Source: Dactylosporangium siamense (GTDB lineage: Bacteria; Actinomycetota; Actinomycetes; Mycobacteriales; Micromonosporaceae). From it: a stretch of 64,000 bases of DNA. A model generated the notes under the pieces. It was not told the DNA's origin, ran no database searches, and saw only the letters and a program-made list of their open reading frames with translations. Positions 52,581 to 62,266 of the stretch are shown here, in pieces (within the stretch, counting starts at the first letter, position 1; each line of letters begins with the position of its first letter). Location of the stretch: contig NZ_BONQ01000107.1 of NCBI RefSeq assembly GCF_016862795.1, forward strand, positions 81,570 through 145,569, given 5' to 3'. The position numbers were made by a program, and so were the translations under genes.

Positions 52581-54500
52581 TTACGCTTCGGCCGGCGCGT
52601 CGGCCGCGTCCGCGGGTGCGTTCGGTGCCAGTGCCCGTACCCGCACGAGGACCTCGTCAACCTGTTTGATGCGGGCCCGCAGACCTTCCCGTTCGGTGTT
52701 CAGCGCGGCCTTGCGCTTGCCCCGTTCGGCCTTGTCCTCCGTCAGGGACTTGTCGATGTTGGCGATGTGCGCGTCGAGCTGCTTGAGGCGCCGCTCGATC
52801 GCCTCGTCCAGGGCGAGGGTCAACGCGTACTGCAGGTCGGTGAACCGGTGCATGATCTCGTCGGCGAGGGCGGCGCGGGCCTCACCGAGGACCTCCCGCA
52901 GCCACGCCCGGGTCGCCACCTTGTCCGTCATGCTCTTCCGCTTGAAGATCATGTACGCGCCGGCGGCGAGGCCGAGCCCGATACCGATGACGGGGATGAC
53001 GAGGCCCGCACCGGCGACACCGGCCAGGCCGATCGCGCCGGCCCCGGCCATCGCGCCCCGCCCGGCCATCATCGCCATACCGGCCGAGGACATGACGACC
53101 ATCGCGCCGTCACCGCCGCCGCTGTCCCGGCGGGGTTTCGTGCCCAGCGCGTGGCGGAGCTTCGCGTTGAGCTGCCGCAGCACGTGCTGCAGCTCGTTGG
53201 GGTGGAACACCTGCGCGAGGACCCGCTCACCGACCTTGCGGAACCGGAACTCCAGGTCGTGTGACAGCCGCACCGACAGCGCGTAGAGGGCCTTGTCGAC
53301 CTCGGCGGGCAGCTCACTGATGTCGCTGCGGCCGCCCTTGTCGATCTTCTCCATGAACTGTTCCTGCAGCTGCGTCATGTACGACCGCAGCCGGGTCGTC
53401 GCCTCGACGCGGGCCCGTTGCGTCTCCGTCGACAGCGCCAGCGACCACTGCCGGGCCTCGGTGCGTTTGCGGGTCGCGACCTGGGCCCGTTCCTCCTTGG
53501 CGCGTTCGGCGTCCTTCGGGTCGGGGTCGGTGGCCTTCATCCGGTCGCCGTACTCCTGGTCGATGCGGATGTACTCCGAGCGCACCGAACGCAGCACGTT
53601 GGCCTGCTGCAGCAGGTGACCCTTCTTCGCCAGGTCGATCAGGGCGTGCTGCAGCTCCGCGATGCGGGACTCGCGGATCAGCTCCCCGGCGGCCTCCTTC
53701 GGCAGGGTCATCGCCAGCTCCGCCAGGCGCGCCGACACCGGGAACCACGGCGCCGAACCGAACCGGGGCGCGTGCGTCTGCAGCTGCCCCTTGTTGTCGG
53801 CGAGGATCGTGCGCCAGCCCGGGTACGCGTCGACCTTCGTCAACGCGAACAACACGAAGTTGACCTTCTTGCTGGCCTCGATGAGGAAGTTCATCTCCGG
53901 CTTGGAGAACGGCGAGGACGCGTCCACGACGAACAGCAGGGCGGTGGCCCGCTCCACGGCGTCCATCGCGACCTCGACGTGCATCGAGTCCAGGCCACCG
54001 GTGCCGGGGGTGTCGGTCAGCGTCAGGTACTGCAGCAGCGGCGCCGAGTGGTGCACCTCGATCCGCCGTGGCGGGCGCATCCCGTCGGGGAGCCGACCCA
54101 GGACGGTGCCCCAGTCCCGCAGGTCGGTCAGGTTGATCGGGATCGGGTCCTCCCGGCCCGGCACGTACGCGCGGGCGCCGTGCTGCGGGTTGTGGGTGAA
54201 CTCCAGGTACGACGCGGTCGCCACCGCCGCGTCGACCGGCGACAGGTTCGGCACCCCCATCAGCATGTTCGTGAGGCTGCTCTTGCCACGTTTCGTCTCA
54301 CCGACCACGACGATGCGGGGACGTTGCACGTCGCGGCGGCGTTCGGTGTCCACGTCCGCGGCCGCGTCCGGGTCGATCTTGCGCAGGTACGCCAGGGACC
54401 CGTCGACGCCGGCCTTGAGCAGCTTGCCGAGGGCCGCCTCCGGGCTCGGCGGCTTCGGCTTGCCGTTCGCGGGGGGCGCCGCGTTCTCCGTCGAGGTCAT
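52581..54500 (-). CDS. Dynamin-family GTPase, IniA-like
   Basis: Large GTPase of 639 residues, close to the length of mycobacterial IniA. The G1 motif GETKRGKSSLTNML (about 67-80), G3 DTPGTGG (about 160) and G4 TKVD (about 218) are present. A long Gly/Ala/Met/Ile-rich hydrophobic region at about 470-525 can act as a membrane-insertion hairpin, followed by a charged coiled coil to the end. Its ATG at 54500 overlaps the GrpE-like stop by 4 nt. Membrane remodelling or envelope-stress sealing is inferred from relatives. Confidence 0.88.
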   Translation of the reverse strand: MTSTENAAPPANGKPKPPSPEAALGKLLKAGVDGSLAYLRKIDPDAAADVDTERRRDVQRPRIVVVGETKRGKSSLTNMLMGVPNLSPVDAAVATASYLEFTHNPQHGARAYVPGREDPIPINLTDLRDWGTVLGRLPDGMRPPRRIEVHHSAPLLQYLTLTDTPGTGGLDSMHVEVAMDAVERATALLFVVDASSPFSKPEMNFLIEASKKVNFVLFALTKVDAYPGWRTILADNKGQLQTHAPRFGSAPWFPVSARLAELAMTLPKEAAGELIRESRIAELQHALIDLAKKGHLLQQANVLRSVRSEYIRIDQEYGDRMKATDPDPKDAERAKEERAQVATRKRTEARQWSLALSTETQRARVEATTRLRSYMTQLQEQFMEKIDKGGRSDISELPAEVDKALYALSVRLSHDLEFRFRKVGERVLAQVFHPNELQHVLRQLNAKLRHALGTKPRRDSGGGDGAMVVMSSAGMAMMAGRGAMAGAGAIGLAGVAGAGLVIPVIGIGLGLAAGAYMIFKRKSMTDKVATRAWLREVLGEARAALADEIMHRFTDLQYALTLALDEAIERRLKQLDAHIANIDKSLTEDKAERGKRKAALNTEREGLRARIKQVDEVLVRVRALAPNAPADAADAPAEA

Positions 54501-55330
54501 CGGGGCTGCTCCCTGCGTGGTTGCGGGCTGGTCGTGTGCTGGGCGGGCTGTTGGGCGGGCTGTTGGACCGTCGGGTGCGCGCCGGTGGGCCCGCCCGGGT
54601 TCCGGGCGGCCTGGTAGACGGTGACGATCGGGGCACGCAGCACCCGCCCGTCGCGGTCGAGGTAGCCGGGGACCTCCACGGCGGCGATCGACCCGATCAG
54701 CTTCGGGTCGGCGGCCGGTGCCGCGCCGCCGGCCTCGTGGTGCGCCGGGTCGAACCGGACCCCGGTCGGTTCCAGGGTCTTCACCCCGGCCTCGGCCAGG
54801 GCGGCGCCGAGCCGGTCGCCGAGCGCCTTGGACGTGACCCGGTCCCGGACGTAGATGCACGCCTGGACGAGGGCCCGCCGGTCGGCGTCGGCCGGGCCGG
54901 TCCCGTTGCCGCGGGCCGCGGCGACGGGCACCTGCACCTGGCGGGGACCGCCGCGGGAGGACAGCAGCAGCAACAGCAGCAGCGCCGCACCGACGAGCAG
55001 CGCACCGACGAACCCGGTCAGCGCCGCGGTCACCCCGAACGGCTCCCGTGCGGTGCACGCCGGCTGCGCGGCCTGGACCACGCCGGCCGCGGCGGTCGGC
55101 TGCTGCTTCGGCGGCGCCTCGGGGGCGCCGCCGCCACCGACGGAGTCACCGATCCCGGCGCCGCCGGCAGCGGTCGTCGGGGCCGCCGGAGCGGTGCTCG
55201 CCGTCGACGCCGGCACCGCCGGGCAGTCGGGGGCGCCGCTGATCAGGCCGGTCGCGGCGCCGGTGAGCACGGCGACGATCAGGGCAACAGCCACGGCGAC
55301 GAGACGCAGGCTGTTGGAGGACGAAAACAT
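54497..55330 (-). CDS. Membrane-anchored GrpE-like protein
   Basis: Protein of 277 residues. Two membrane helices (about 8-28 and 100-122) flank an Ala/Pro/Gly-rich loop (about 30-90). The cytoplasmic domain at about 150-240 resembles the GrpE nucleotide-exchange factor head: GDRLGAALAEAGVKTLEPTG, RFDPAHHEAGGAA and VPGYLDRDGRVLRAPIVTVY align with GrpE's FDPxxHEA and RVLRPAxV motifs. The N-terminal GrpE coiled coil is missing. The tail is Gln/Pro-rich. ATG at 55330, 25 bp after the IniC-like gene. Exchange activity on the neighbouring Hsp70-like protein is inferred. Confidence 0.78.
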   Translation of the reverse strand: MFSSSNSLRLVAVAVALIVAVLTGAATGLISGAPDCPAVPASTASTAPAAPTTAAGGAGIGDSVGGGGAPEAPPKQQPTAAAGVVQAAQPACTAREPFGVTAALTGFVGALLVGAALLLLLLLSSRGGPRQVQVPVAAARGNGTGPADADRRALVQACIYVRDRVTSKALGDRLGAALAEAGVKTLEPTGVRFDPAHHEAGGAAPAADPKLIGSIAAVEVPGYLDRDGRVLRAPIVTVYQAARNPGGPTGAHPTVQQPAQQPAQHTTSPQPRREQPR

Positions 55331-55355
55331 CGTCGGCTCCTGGGGGTAGGTGCCT

Positions 55356-56867
55356 TCAGTTGACACGGGCTTGGCCACGGATACGTTGGGACAGCAGGTA
55401 GAAACCGCGGTGCGCGACGAGCGCGACCCGCGACTGGGACGGGCTGGCACCGGCGACGGCGTAGGCCCGCCACCGGGTCGCGGCGTCCAACGCGGCCCGG
55501 ACCATCTGGTCACGGTCGGATCCCTGCAGGTTCAGGATCCAGCCGGGGTCGTTGGACAGCGCGAGACGGGTCAGTTCGCCCTCCATCTGGTCGGGCAGGT
55601 CCACGGCGCCGGTCGTGACGAGCTGCGCGACCTCGAGCAGCCGCAGCCGGTGCGACTCCGGCTGCTGCAGGACCCGCTCGATCGCGTCGCGGAGCAGCTC
55701 CCGGTCGTGCGGCCGTTCGGCGTGGCTGGCGATCTTCTCCAGGCTCGACAGCGCCCACCCGGCCTTGATCGCGTCGGTCCGCCACCGGAACGCGTGGTCC
55801 AGGGTCTGCCGCAGGCGGGGGAACCCGGACGCCTGGAACAGCATCCGGACGAGCTCACCGGTCGCCAGGGTCGGCTTGTTGACCAGCTGGGCGATGGCGA
55901 AGCTGATCCCGTACAGGTCCAGCAGCCGCAGCAGCCGCTCCCGGGACTCGCGGGTGATCCCGCACTCACGGGTCGTGAACAGGTCCACGGAGGCGAGCAG
56001 GACGGTGCGTTCGCCCTGGGGGAGCGCGGCGAGCTGCCGCAGCGCCTCACAGTCCGCGGCGGTGAGCCGGCCCGCCTCGGTCGTCTCGGCGAGCAGCCCC
56101 ACGACCGGCACCACATCCGAAACGACGCGGCGCAGGACCTTGGACTGGTCACCGGCGAGCGGGGCGACGATCGGCCACGGGTCCTGGCCGCCGCCGGCGA
56201 GCTTGTCGACCTTGTTGAACAGGCCGAGGGAGTTGATCGGGTTGGACGACAACCTGGCCGAGATCGACCGGAACGCCTCCAGGGCCTGCACGTCGTCCTC
56301 ACGGACCGACTGCGTGAACACGTAGATGATCGCCTCGGCGCCGGACAGGGCACCGGCGGAGTCGGAGTCCAGGTCGTCGTCGATCGGCGCCTCGGAGAAC
56401 AGGAACCGGCGGGCCTGGTCCGACACGGACGTGTTCGCGCTGGACAGGCCGGGCGTGTCGACGACGGTCAGGTCCCGCAGGTGGTCACTGGTCAGGGTGA
56501 CGTCGACGTAGGCGACGTCGTGGCGGGCGACGCCGAGCCGCTGCGGGATCATCCCGGCCTCGTCGAGGGGGAGGCTGACCCGGGCGCCGTTGCGTTTGAC
56601 GACGTCGACCCGGTCGGACGTGCCGTACCGGAACTGGGTCACGATGCGGGTGCACTCACCGACCTCCGTCGGCGCGACCCGCCGGCCGATGAGCGCGTTG
56701 ACGAGCGTCGACTTGCCGGACTTGAGCCGGCCCGCGATCGCGACCCGCAGCGGCTCGCCGAGCCGCCGCCGCACGTCGACGACCTGCGCCTGGGCGCCGC
56801 CGCCGAGCCGGTTGCCGACCTCCGCGCACAGGTCCGCGACCCGGGAGCTGAGTGGTCCTGGAGCCAC
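55356..56867 (-). CDS. Dynamin-family GTPase, IniC-like
   Basis: Large GTPase of 503 residues, close to IniC length (about 493 in mycobacteria, from memory). G1 AGRLKSGKSTLVNAL (about 43-57), G3 DTPGLSSANTS (about 134) and G4 FNKVDKL (about 215) are intact; G2 is probably the Thr in VGECTRIVTQF. No transmembrane segment is obvious, unlike the IniA-like partner. It is first in the operon; its transcript would start in the 241-bp gap shared with the LuxR-type gene. Confidence 0.88.
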   Translation of the reverse strand: MAPGPLSSRVADLCAEVGNRLGGGAQAQVVDVRRRLGEPLRVAIAGRLKSGKSTLVNALIGRRVAPTEVGECTRIVTQFRYGTSDRVDVVKRNGARVSLPLDEAGMIPQRLGVARHDVAYVDVTLTSDHLRDLTVVDTPGLSSANTSVSDQARRFLFSEAPIDDDLDSDSAGALSGAEAIIYVFTQSVREDDVQALEAFRSISARLSSNPINSLGLFNKVDKLAGGGQDPWPIVAPLAGDQSKVLRRVVSDVVPVVGLLAETTEAGRLTAADCEALRQLAALPQGERTVLLASVDLFTTRECGITRESRERLLRLLDLYGISFAIAQLVNKPTLATGELVRMLFQASGFPRLRQTLDHAFRWRTDAIKAGWALSSLEKIASHAERPHDRELLRDAIERVLQQPESHRLRLLEVAQLVTTGAVDLPDQMEGELTRLALSNDPGWILNLQGSDRDQMVRAALDAATRWRAYAVAGASPSQSRVALVAHRGFYLLSQRIRGQARVN

Positions 56868-57059
56868 GTCCTCAGCCCCGGACCGCTGCGGCTGCTGATA
56901 CGTCCCCGGGGAGACTGATCACCGACTGCGCGAGGCCGGTGTTTTCAGCCAGAATGCCGACGTACCCTCGGGGTTCCAAGGGGTGGTCCTCGCTCATTAC
57001 TCGCTCCCGGGTGGAATCAGACCGTCATGTCACGCACGTACGGCACACACATTACGAAT

Positions 57060-57077
57060 ATCCTGCGCGCGCAGGAT
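57060..57077. promoter_or_regulatory. Perfect 18-bp palindrome, candidate operator
   Basis: ATCCTGCGC (57060-57068) joined to GCGCAGGAT (57069-57077) without spacer, about 32 bp before the LuxR-type gene start. It lies in the divergent 241-bp region shared with the IniC-like gene. A dimeric regulator site is likely; whether it controls one or both genes is open. Confidence 0.5.
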
Positions 57078-57108
57078 CCCATGTTCGTGCCACGAATGGA
57101 GGCGAGAA

Positions 57109-59625
57109 GTGCCTGAGGCACCGACTGACGAGCCAGGCGCCGCGGCCGTGACGGTCGGCCGGGCGACGGTGGGTGCCACCGCGTGGCCACCCGCCGACCT
57201 GGTCGCCGCGGCGGTCGACGCCCTGCGTAACCCCGGTCTGGTGGTCATCGCGGGAGCGCCCGGCACCGGCCGGTCGACGGTGCTGAAACGGCTCGGCGAG
57301 ACGTTCCGCGGCACCGTGTTCGCCGGTGGTGCCCTGGCGATGCTGCGTGGCGTGCCCGCGTTGCCGCTGTCGCGGGCGGTGCGGGTGCGACTGCCGTCAC
57401 ATGAGGCGCCGCTGCTCGCCGAGGCCGTCCGTTCCCGGGTTCGTCACGGTCTGCTGCTCCTCGACGACCTGCAGTGGGCGGATCCGCTGACGATCGCCGC
57501 GTTGCCGGCCATCGCCGAACACTGTCGGATAGCCGTCACGTTACGTACGCCGCACCGGCTGCCCGGCGACGCCGAGCAGGTCCTCCGCGCCGCCGCGACC
57601 GCCTGGCTGAACGTGCCCGCGATGCCCGCCGACGCCGCCGCGGCGCTCGTGCGGCAGATCGCGCCGGGCGCGTCGACGACCGTCGTCACCGACCTCGTCC
57701 GCCGCGCCGGTGGGGTACCCCTCGCCGTGACCGCCCTGGCGAAACACGTCGCGCAGGGCGGCACCCCCCTGGACGCCGACAAGGGCCTCGCGTACACCGT
57801 CGCCGGGGCCCTCGCCGACCTCAACCGTCCCGCCCGCACCGCCATGGCCGCCCTCGGCCTGCTCGGCCGGCCCGTGACCGCGACCGTCCTCGGTGAGGGC
57901 ATCGCCGAGCTCACCGCGACCGGCCTCGTCGAGGTCGACGACGCCGGGATCGCCGCGCCCGTGTCGCCGTACACCGCCGAGGTCGCCGCCGGTCTCCTGG
58001 AGGCCGCCGAACGGGTCGCGTTGCACCGGCGCCTCGCCGGGCTCGTCCCGCCCCGCGAGGCGGCCCGGCACCTCGCCGCCGCCGGCGCGTCCGGCGACGC
58101 CTACCAGGTGGCGGTCCGCGCCGCCGGGACCGCCGCGTCCAGCGGCGAACGCGCCGAGCTGCTGCTCCTCGCATGCGACCTGCCCGGCGTCACCGCCGCT
58201 GCCGACGTGCGCCTGGAAGCGGCCCGTGCCGCGCTCGCCGCCGGCCGGCCCGGCTCCTGCCTGCGGGTGCTGCCCGCCGAAGCCGTCGCCGACCCCGGGA
58301 TCGGCGCCGTCGGCGCGGTCCTGCGCGGGGAGGCGCTGCTGCAGCAGGGCAACCCGGTCGCCGCCGCGCACGCCGTCACCACCGTCGGTGACGACGCCCC
58401 CGCCGACGTCCTCGGCGCCCGCGACCGGGTCCGGCTCCTGGCCACCCTCGCCGGCGACGCCGACGCGGCCCTCACCCGCGCCGAGGAGCTCCTGCGCGTC
58501 CACGGCGAGGCCCCCGCCCACCCGGGGCTTCGGGCCGCGATCGCCGCCGTCCGGGCCGGCACCCGCCGCCCCGGCTGGGAGTACGGGCTCGCGTCCGCCG
58601 CGTCCGCGGCCGGGCAGGCCGGTGACGTCCTCGCCGCCCGCTGGTCGGCGTGGCTGCTGGTGGAGACCCTCACCGCCGACGCCCGCCTCGCCGAGGCGTC
58701 CAACGCCGCCGCCGCCGCGGCCGCCGCGTGCGCCGGTGACCTCGCCTACTCGTGGCAGACCCGGTTCATCGCCGCGCAACTGTGGTGCGACGCGCTGCGC
58801 GGCGAGGAGATCGACGAGGTCGTCCGCCGCGCCGGTGACCTCACCGACCGGACGCTGCCCGCCGTCGCCCGCGGCTACGCCGTCGCCGCCGCCAGCCTCG
58901 CCGAGGCCGACGGCGGCCTGCTCGCCCCGGCCCGCGCCCGCCTCGACGCGCTCACCGGCCGGCCGTCGTCGACCGGACCCGTCCTGGACTGGGTCACCCG
59001 GGAGGCGGCGTGGCTGGACGGGCAACCCGACCACGCCACGTCCCGCGCCACCGACCTGCCGGCGCCGCCGCTCGTCGACGGGCTGCGCCGCATCACCGCC
59101 CGGTGGGCCGCGTACGACGCCGGCGACTTCGCCGCCGCCGGCACGGACCTCGGCGACCGGCCCCTCGCCGCGGTCGCCGCGACCCTCGACGCGTGGAAGG
59201 CCCCCGACCTGTTCGCCGCCGCCGCGACCGCCTGGCACGACCTCGCCCGCCGCGAGGAGGTCCGCTGCCTGCTCGCCCAGGGCATCCTCGAGGAGGACGC
59301 CGAACGGGCGGTGCCGGCGCTGCTGGAAGCCGAACGCCTCGCCGAGGAGGCCGGCCTCGTCGTGCTGCTCGGCCGGACCCGCCGCGCCCTGCGCCGGCAC
59401 TCGATCCGCCGCGACACCCGCGGCCGGCGCGCCGGCGACGACCTCACCGACCGGGAACGCGACGTGCTGCGCCTCGTCGCCAACGGCGAACCGACCCGCC
59501 GCATCGCCGGGCAGCTCGGCATCTCCCGGGAGACCGTCGAAACCCACATCCGCTCCGGGATGCGCAAGCTCGGCGCCCGCACCCGCACCGAGGCCGCCGC
59601 CCTTGCGATCGAGGAACTTGGATGA
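57109..59625 (+). CDS. LuxR-type ATPase regulator (LAL)
   Basis: Transcription factor of 838 residues. AAA-type ATPase at about 40-260 with Walker A GAPGTGRSTVLKR (about 46; Arg where Lys is usual) and Walker B LLLLDDLQWADP (about 111). A long helical sensor middle follows, then a C-terminal LuxR HTH with DLTDRERDVLRLVANGEPTR and GISRETVETHIRSG. LAL proteins respond to a ligand. GTG at 57109 has GGAGGCG 5-10 nt before it. Divergent from the dynamin operon, it is a candidate regulator of that operon. Confidence 0.9.
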   Translation: MPEAPTDEPGAAAVTVGRATVGATAWPPADLVAAAVDALRNPGLVVIAGAPGTGRSTVLKRLGETFRGTVFAGGALAMLRGVPALPLSRAVRVRLPSHEAPLLAEAVRSRVRHGLLLLDDLQWADPLTIAALPAIAEHCRIAVTLRTPHRLPGDAEQVLRAAATAWLNVPAMPADAAAALVRQIAPGASTTVVTDLVRRAGGVPLAVTALAKHVAQGGTPLDADKGLAYTVAGALADLNRPARTAMAALGLLGRPVTATVLGEGIAELTATGLVEVDDAGIAAPVSPYTAEVAAGLLEAAERVALHRRLAGLVPPREAARHLAAAGASGDAYQVAVRAAGTAASSGERAELLLLACDLPGVTAAADVRLEAARAALAAGRPGSCLRVLPAEAVADPGIGAVGAVLRGEALLQQGNPVAAAHAVTTVGDDAPADVLGARDRVRLLATLAGDADAALTRAEELLRVHGEAPAHPGLRAAIAAVRAGTRRPGWEYGLASAASAAGQAGDVLAARWSAWLLVETLTADARLAEASNAAAAAAAACAGDLAYSWQTRFIAAQLWCDALRGEEIDEVVRRAGDLTDRTLPAVARGYAVAAASLAEADGGLLAPARARLDALTGRPSSTGPVLDWVTREAAWLDGQPDHATSRATDLPAPPLVDGLRRITARWAAYDAGDFAAAGTDLGDRPLAAVAATLDAWKAPDLFAAAATAWHDLARREEVRCLLAQGILEEDAERAVPALLEAERLAEEAGLVVLLGRTRRALRRHSIRRDTRGRRAGDDLTDRERDVLRLVANGEPTRRIAGQLGISRETVETHIRSGMRKLGARTRTEAAALAIEELG

Positions 59626-59731
59626 GTAATGGTGTGCTCTTGTGCGTGGGCGCCTCCGCACCGCATCGTTGGCGGATGACACCCGCTGGACCGCCCCGAC
59701 CGACCGGCTGCGTCACCGGTCAGGGCCGCTG

Positions 59732-60283
59732 ATGGCGGGCGACCCCGCACACGCACCCCGCTACGTGGTCGCGTCCGGAGGCGACGCCACCAGCGTGCTG
59801 CGCCGGCTCGCCCGCGCCGGCTGGACGACCCGGGAAGGGTTCGCGCTCACCGACCAGGCGTGGGACGTCTCCGACGCGCGGCTCGCCCTCTACGGACGCG
59901 TCGCGGAGGGCGACACCGCCGAACTCGCCCTGCTCGCCGCCGCCCGCGGCGCCGGGATCGTCGCGATCTGCGACGCCGGCGGCGACATCGGCCGGGCCCT
60001 GCTCGCCGACCTCGCCCGCATCGGTCCCGTCAGCACCGACCCCGACGCCGACCTCGGCACCACCCCCGAACCCGACAGCGGCGGCCCCCAGCTCGCCCCC
60101 GAGCAACGCGCCCTGCTGGAGCGGCTCGCCGGTGGTGAGACGATCGCCGCCGCGGCCGCCGCGGAGTTCCTGTCGCTGCGCACCGCGAACCGGCGCATCG
60201 CCGAGGCCCGCGAGGTCCTCGGCGTGCGCACCACCCGCGAGGCGGTCCTGGCGTACCTGCGGATCCGCCGCGAAGGCGGCTGA
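59732..60283 (+). CDS. Small HTH protein (LuxR-like C-terminus)
   Basis: Protein of 183 residues. The N-terminal part (PRYVVASGGDATSVLRRLAR, then VVAICDAGGDIGRALLADLA) resembles a degenerate receiver-like alpha/beta domain, and the last 65 residues form a helix-turn-helix (LLERLAGGETIAAAAAAEFL, then TANRRIAEAREVLGV). No phosphorylatable Asp can be assigned with confidence. ATG at 59732; a longer upstream frame is possible. It lies 106 bp after the LAL gene, so both may be coregulated. Confidence 0.7.
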   Translation: MAGDPAHAPRYVVASGGDATSVLRRLARAGWTTREGFALTDQAWDVSDARLALYGRVAEGDTAELALLAAARGAGIVAICDAGGDIGRALLADLARIGPVSTDPDADLGTTPEPDSGGPQLAPEQRALLERLAGGETIAAAAAAEFLSLRTANRRIAEAREVLGVRTTREAVLAYLRIRREGG

Positions 60284-60325
60284 CCGCCCTTCAGCGGACT
60301 TCTCACCGGACTTCTCACCGGCCTT

Positions 60326-62266
60326 TCAGCCGACCCCGGCCGGCTGCAACCAGCGTTGCAGCCGGTCCGCCGGCTCCGGCCGGGCGTAATGGAACCCCTG
60401 CGCGATGTCACAGCCGAGCCGCCGCAACGCCGTGACCTGCCCCGCGTGCTCCACCCCCTCCGCCACCACCGTCATCCCCAGGTTGTGCCCCAGGTCGACC
60501 GCCGAACGGACCAGCACCGCGTCGTCGTCGTCCGCGCCGGTCAGGTTCACCACGAACGACCGGTCGATCTTCAGCTCGTCGACCGGGAGCTGCCGCAGGT
60601 ACGCCATCGACGAGTACCCGGTGCCGTAGTCGTCGATCGACAACCGGACCCCGAGCCGGTGCAGACCCCGCAGCGTCGCCGTGGCCAGGGCCGGGTTCGC
60701 CATCACCGCGCTCTCCGTCACCTCCAGCCGCAACAACCGCGCCGGCAACCGGTGCTGCACCAGCAGCCCCTCGACCCGGTCCCGCAACGACGGGTCCGTC
60801 AGGCACCGCGGCGACAGGTTCACCGCCACCGGCACCTCCACCCCGGCCGCCCGCCACGCCGCCGCCTGCTCCACCGCCCGCGCCAGCACATGCGTCGTCA
60901 ACAGGTTGATCAACCCGGTGTTCTCCGCCATCGGCACGAACTCGCCCGGCGCGACCATGCCCCGCGACGGATGATGCCACCGCACGAGCGCCTCCACCCC
61001 GCACAGCTCGCCGCTGACCAGGGCGACCTTCGGCTGGTAGTACAGCACCAGCTCGTCGCGCTCCGCGAGGGCCCGGCGCAGGTCACCGAGCAGCAGCAGC
61101 CGGCTCGGTGGCGCGGCGGTCGTCGCCGGCTCGTACACCACCGCACCGTTCTTCGTGTCCTTCGCCTCATACATGGCGACGTCCGCGGCGCGCAGCAGCT
61201 CATCCGCGGTGACCGTCTCCTTCACCGGGCCGTGGATCGCGATGCCGATGCTCGCCTCCACGTCCACCGTCACGTCCCGCAGCACGAAACTCTGATGCAG
61301 CCGCTCCTGCAACCGACCCGCCAGGCCCCGCGCCCGGTCCACGTCCGCACCCGGCAGCAGCACCGCGAACTCGTCCCCGGACAACCGCGCCACCGTGTCC
61401 CCGGCCCGCACCTCACCGGTCAGCCGCGCCGCCACCTGCACCAGCAGCTCATCACCGTACTGATGCCCGAGGGTGTCGTTGACCTCCTTGAACCGGTCCA
61501 GGTCCAGCAGCATCACCGTCAGCACGGCGTCCCGCACCAGCAGCTGCTGCTCGAGCCGCTCCGTGTACAGCGTCCGGTTCGGCAGCCCCGTCAACGCGTC
61601 GTGCCGCGCCGCGTGCTCATGCCGGTCCGCCTGCGCCATCATCGTGTTCTGGTACCGCACCACCAGCAGACCCAGCCAGACCAGCAGCACCGCCCCCAGC
61701 CCGACCGCCCCCAGCAGACTGCCGAACACCAGCGCCTCGACCCGCCGCAACTCCTCGATCGCCGCGTTCGCCCGCCCCGCGTGCAGGTCCGCCGCCGCCT
61801 GGATCTCCGCACTGAGCTGGTAGAAGATCCGGTCCACGTCGTTGTTGTTGATCCGCGTCGCCTCGATCTGGTCGCCGTTGTCGACGGCCGCGAACACCCG
61901 CAGCACCGCATACCCGTACTCGTCGTGGACGTGCCGCAACCGCAACGCCAGGTCCCGGTCCGTCGCCCCGCCGCGGGACTCGACGTCGGCGAGGGCCTTG
62001 TGCAACGCCGCCCCCGCCATCGCGTGCCGCGCCCGCACCTCGTCCCCACGGTCCAGGCGATACTTGCGCTCGAGGGACTCCTCCTCGGCGATCGCCTTGT
62101 TGGCCCGCGCGTACGCGTCGGCGAGGGCCGTGGACCGCGCGACCGTCTCCGCCGCGTGCCGGGTCCTGGCGACCCCGACGACACCCAGCCCGGCGACCGA
62201 CAACAGCACGACGATGACCCCGCCGATGGCCAGCCGCCACCGCCTGCGGATACGGGATTCCTTCAC
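60326..62266 (-). CDS. Membrane GGDEF-EAL c-di-GMP signalling protein
   Basis: Protein of 646 residues with membrane helices at about 12-32 and 177-200 flanking a helical sensor domain. The GGDEF domain has SGDEF (about 296) in place of GGDEF. The EAL domain begins about 395 with VEALVRWHHP (about 425), and loop-6-like DDYGTGYSSMAYLRQLPVD is intact. EAL residues look complete, so phosphodiesterase activity is likely; the altered first Gly of GGDEF leaves cyclase activity uncertain. GTG at 62266. Role in morphogenesis is inferred from other actinomycetes. Confidence 0.92.
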   Translation of the reverse strand: MKESRIRRRWRLAIGGVIVVLLSVAGLGVVGVARTRHAAETVARSTALADAYARANKAIAEEESLERKYRLDRGDEVRARHAMAGAALHKALADVESRGGATDRDLALRLRHVHDEYGYAVLRVFAAVDNGDQIEATRINNNDVDRIFYQLSAEIQAAADLHAGRANAAIEELRRVEALVFGSLLGAVGLGAVLLVWLGLLVVRYQNTMMAQADRHEHAARHDALTGLPNRTLYTERLEQQLLVRDAVLTVMLLDLDRFKEVNDTLGHQYGDELLVQVAARLTGEVRAGDTVARLSGDEFAVLLPGADVDRARGLAGRLQERLHQSFVLRDVTVDVEASIGIAIHGPVKETVTADELLRAADVAMYEAKDTKNGAVVYEPATTAAPPSRLLLLGDLRRALAERDELVLYYQPKVALVSGELCGVEALVRWHHPSRGMVAPGEFVPMAENTGLINLLTTHVLARAVEQAAAWRAAGVEVPVAVNLSPRCLTDPSLRDRVEGLLVQHRLPARLLRLEVTESAVMANPALATATLRGLHRLGVRLSIDDYGTGYSSMAYLRQLPVDELKIDRSFVVNLTGADDDDAVLVRSAVDLGHNLGMTVVAEGVEHAGQVTALRRLGCDIAQGFHYARPEPADRLQRWLQPAGVG

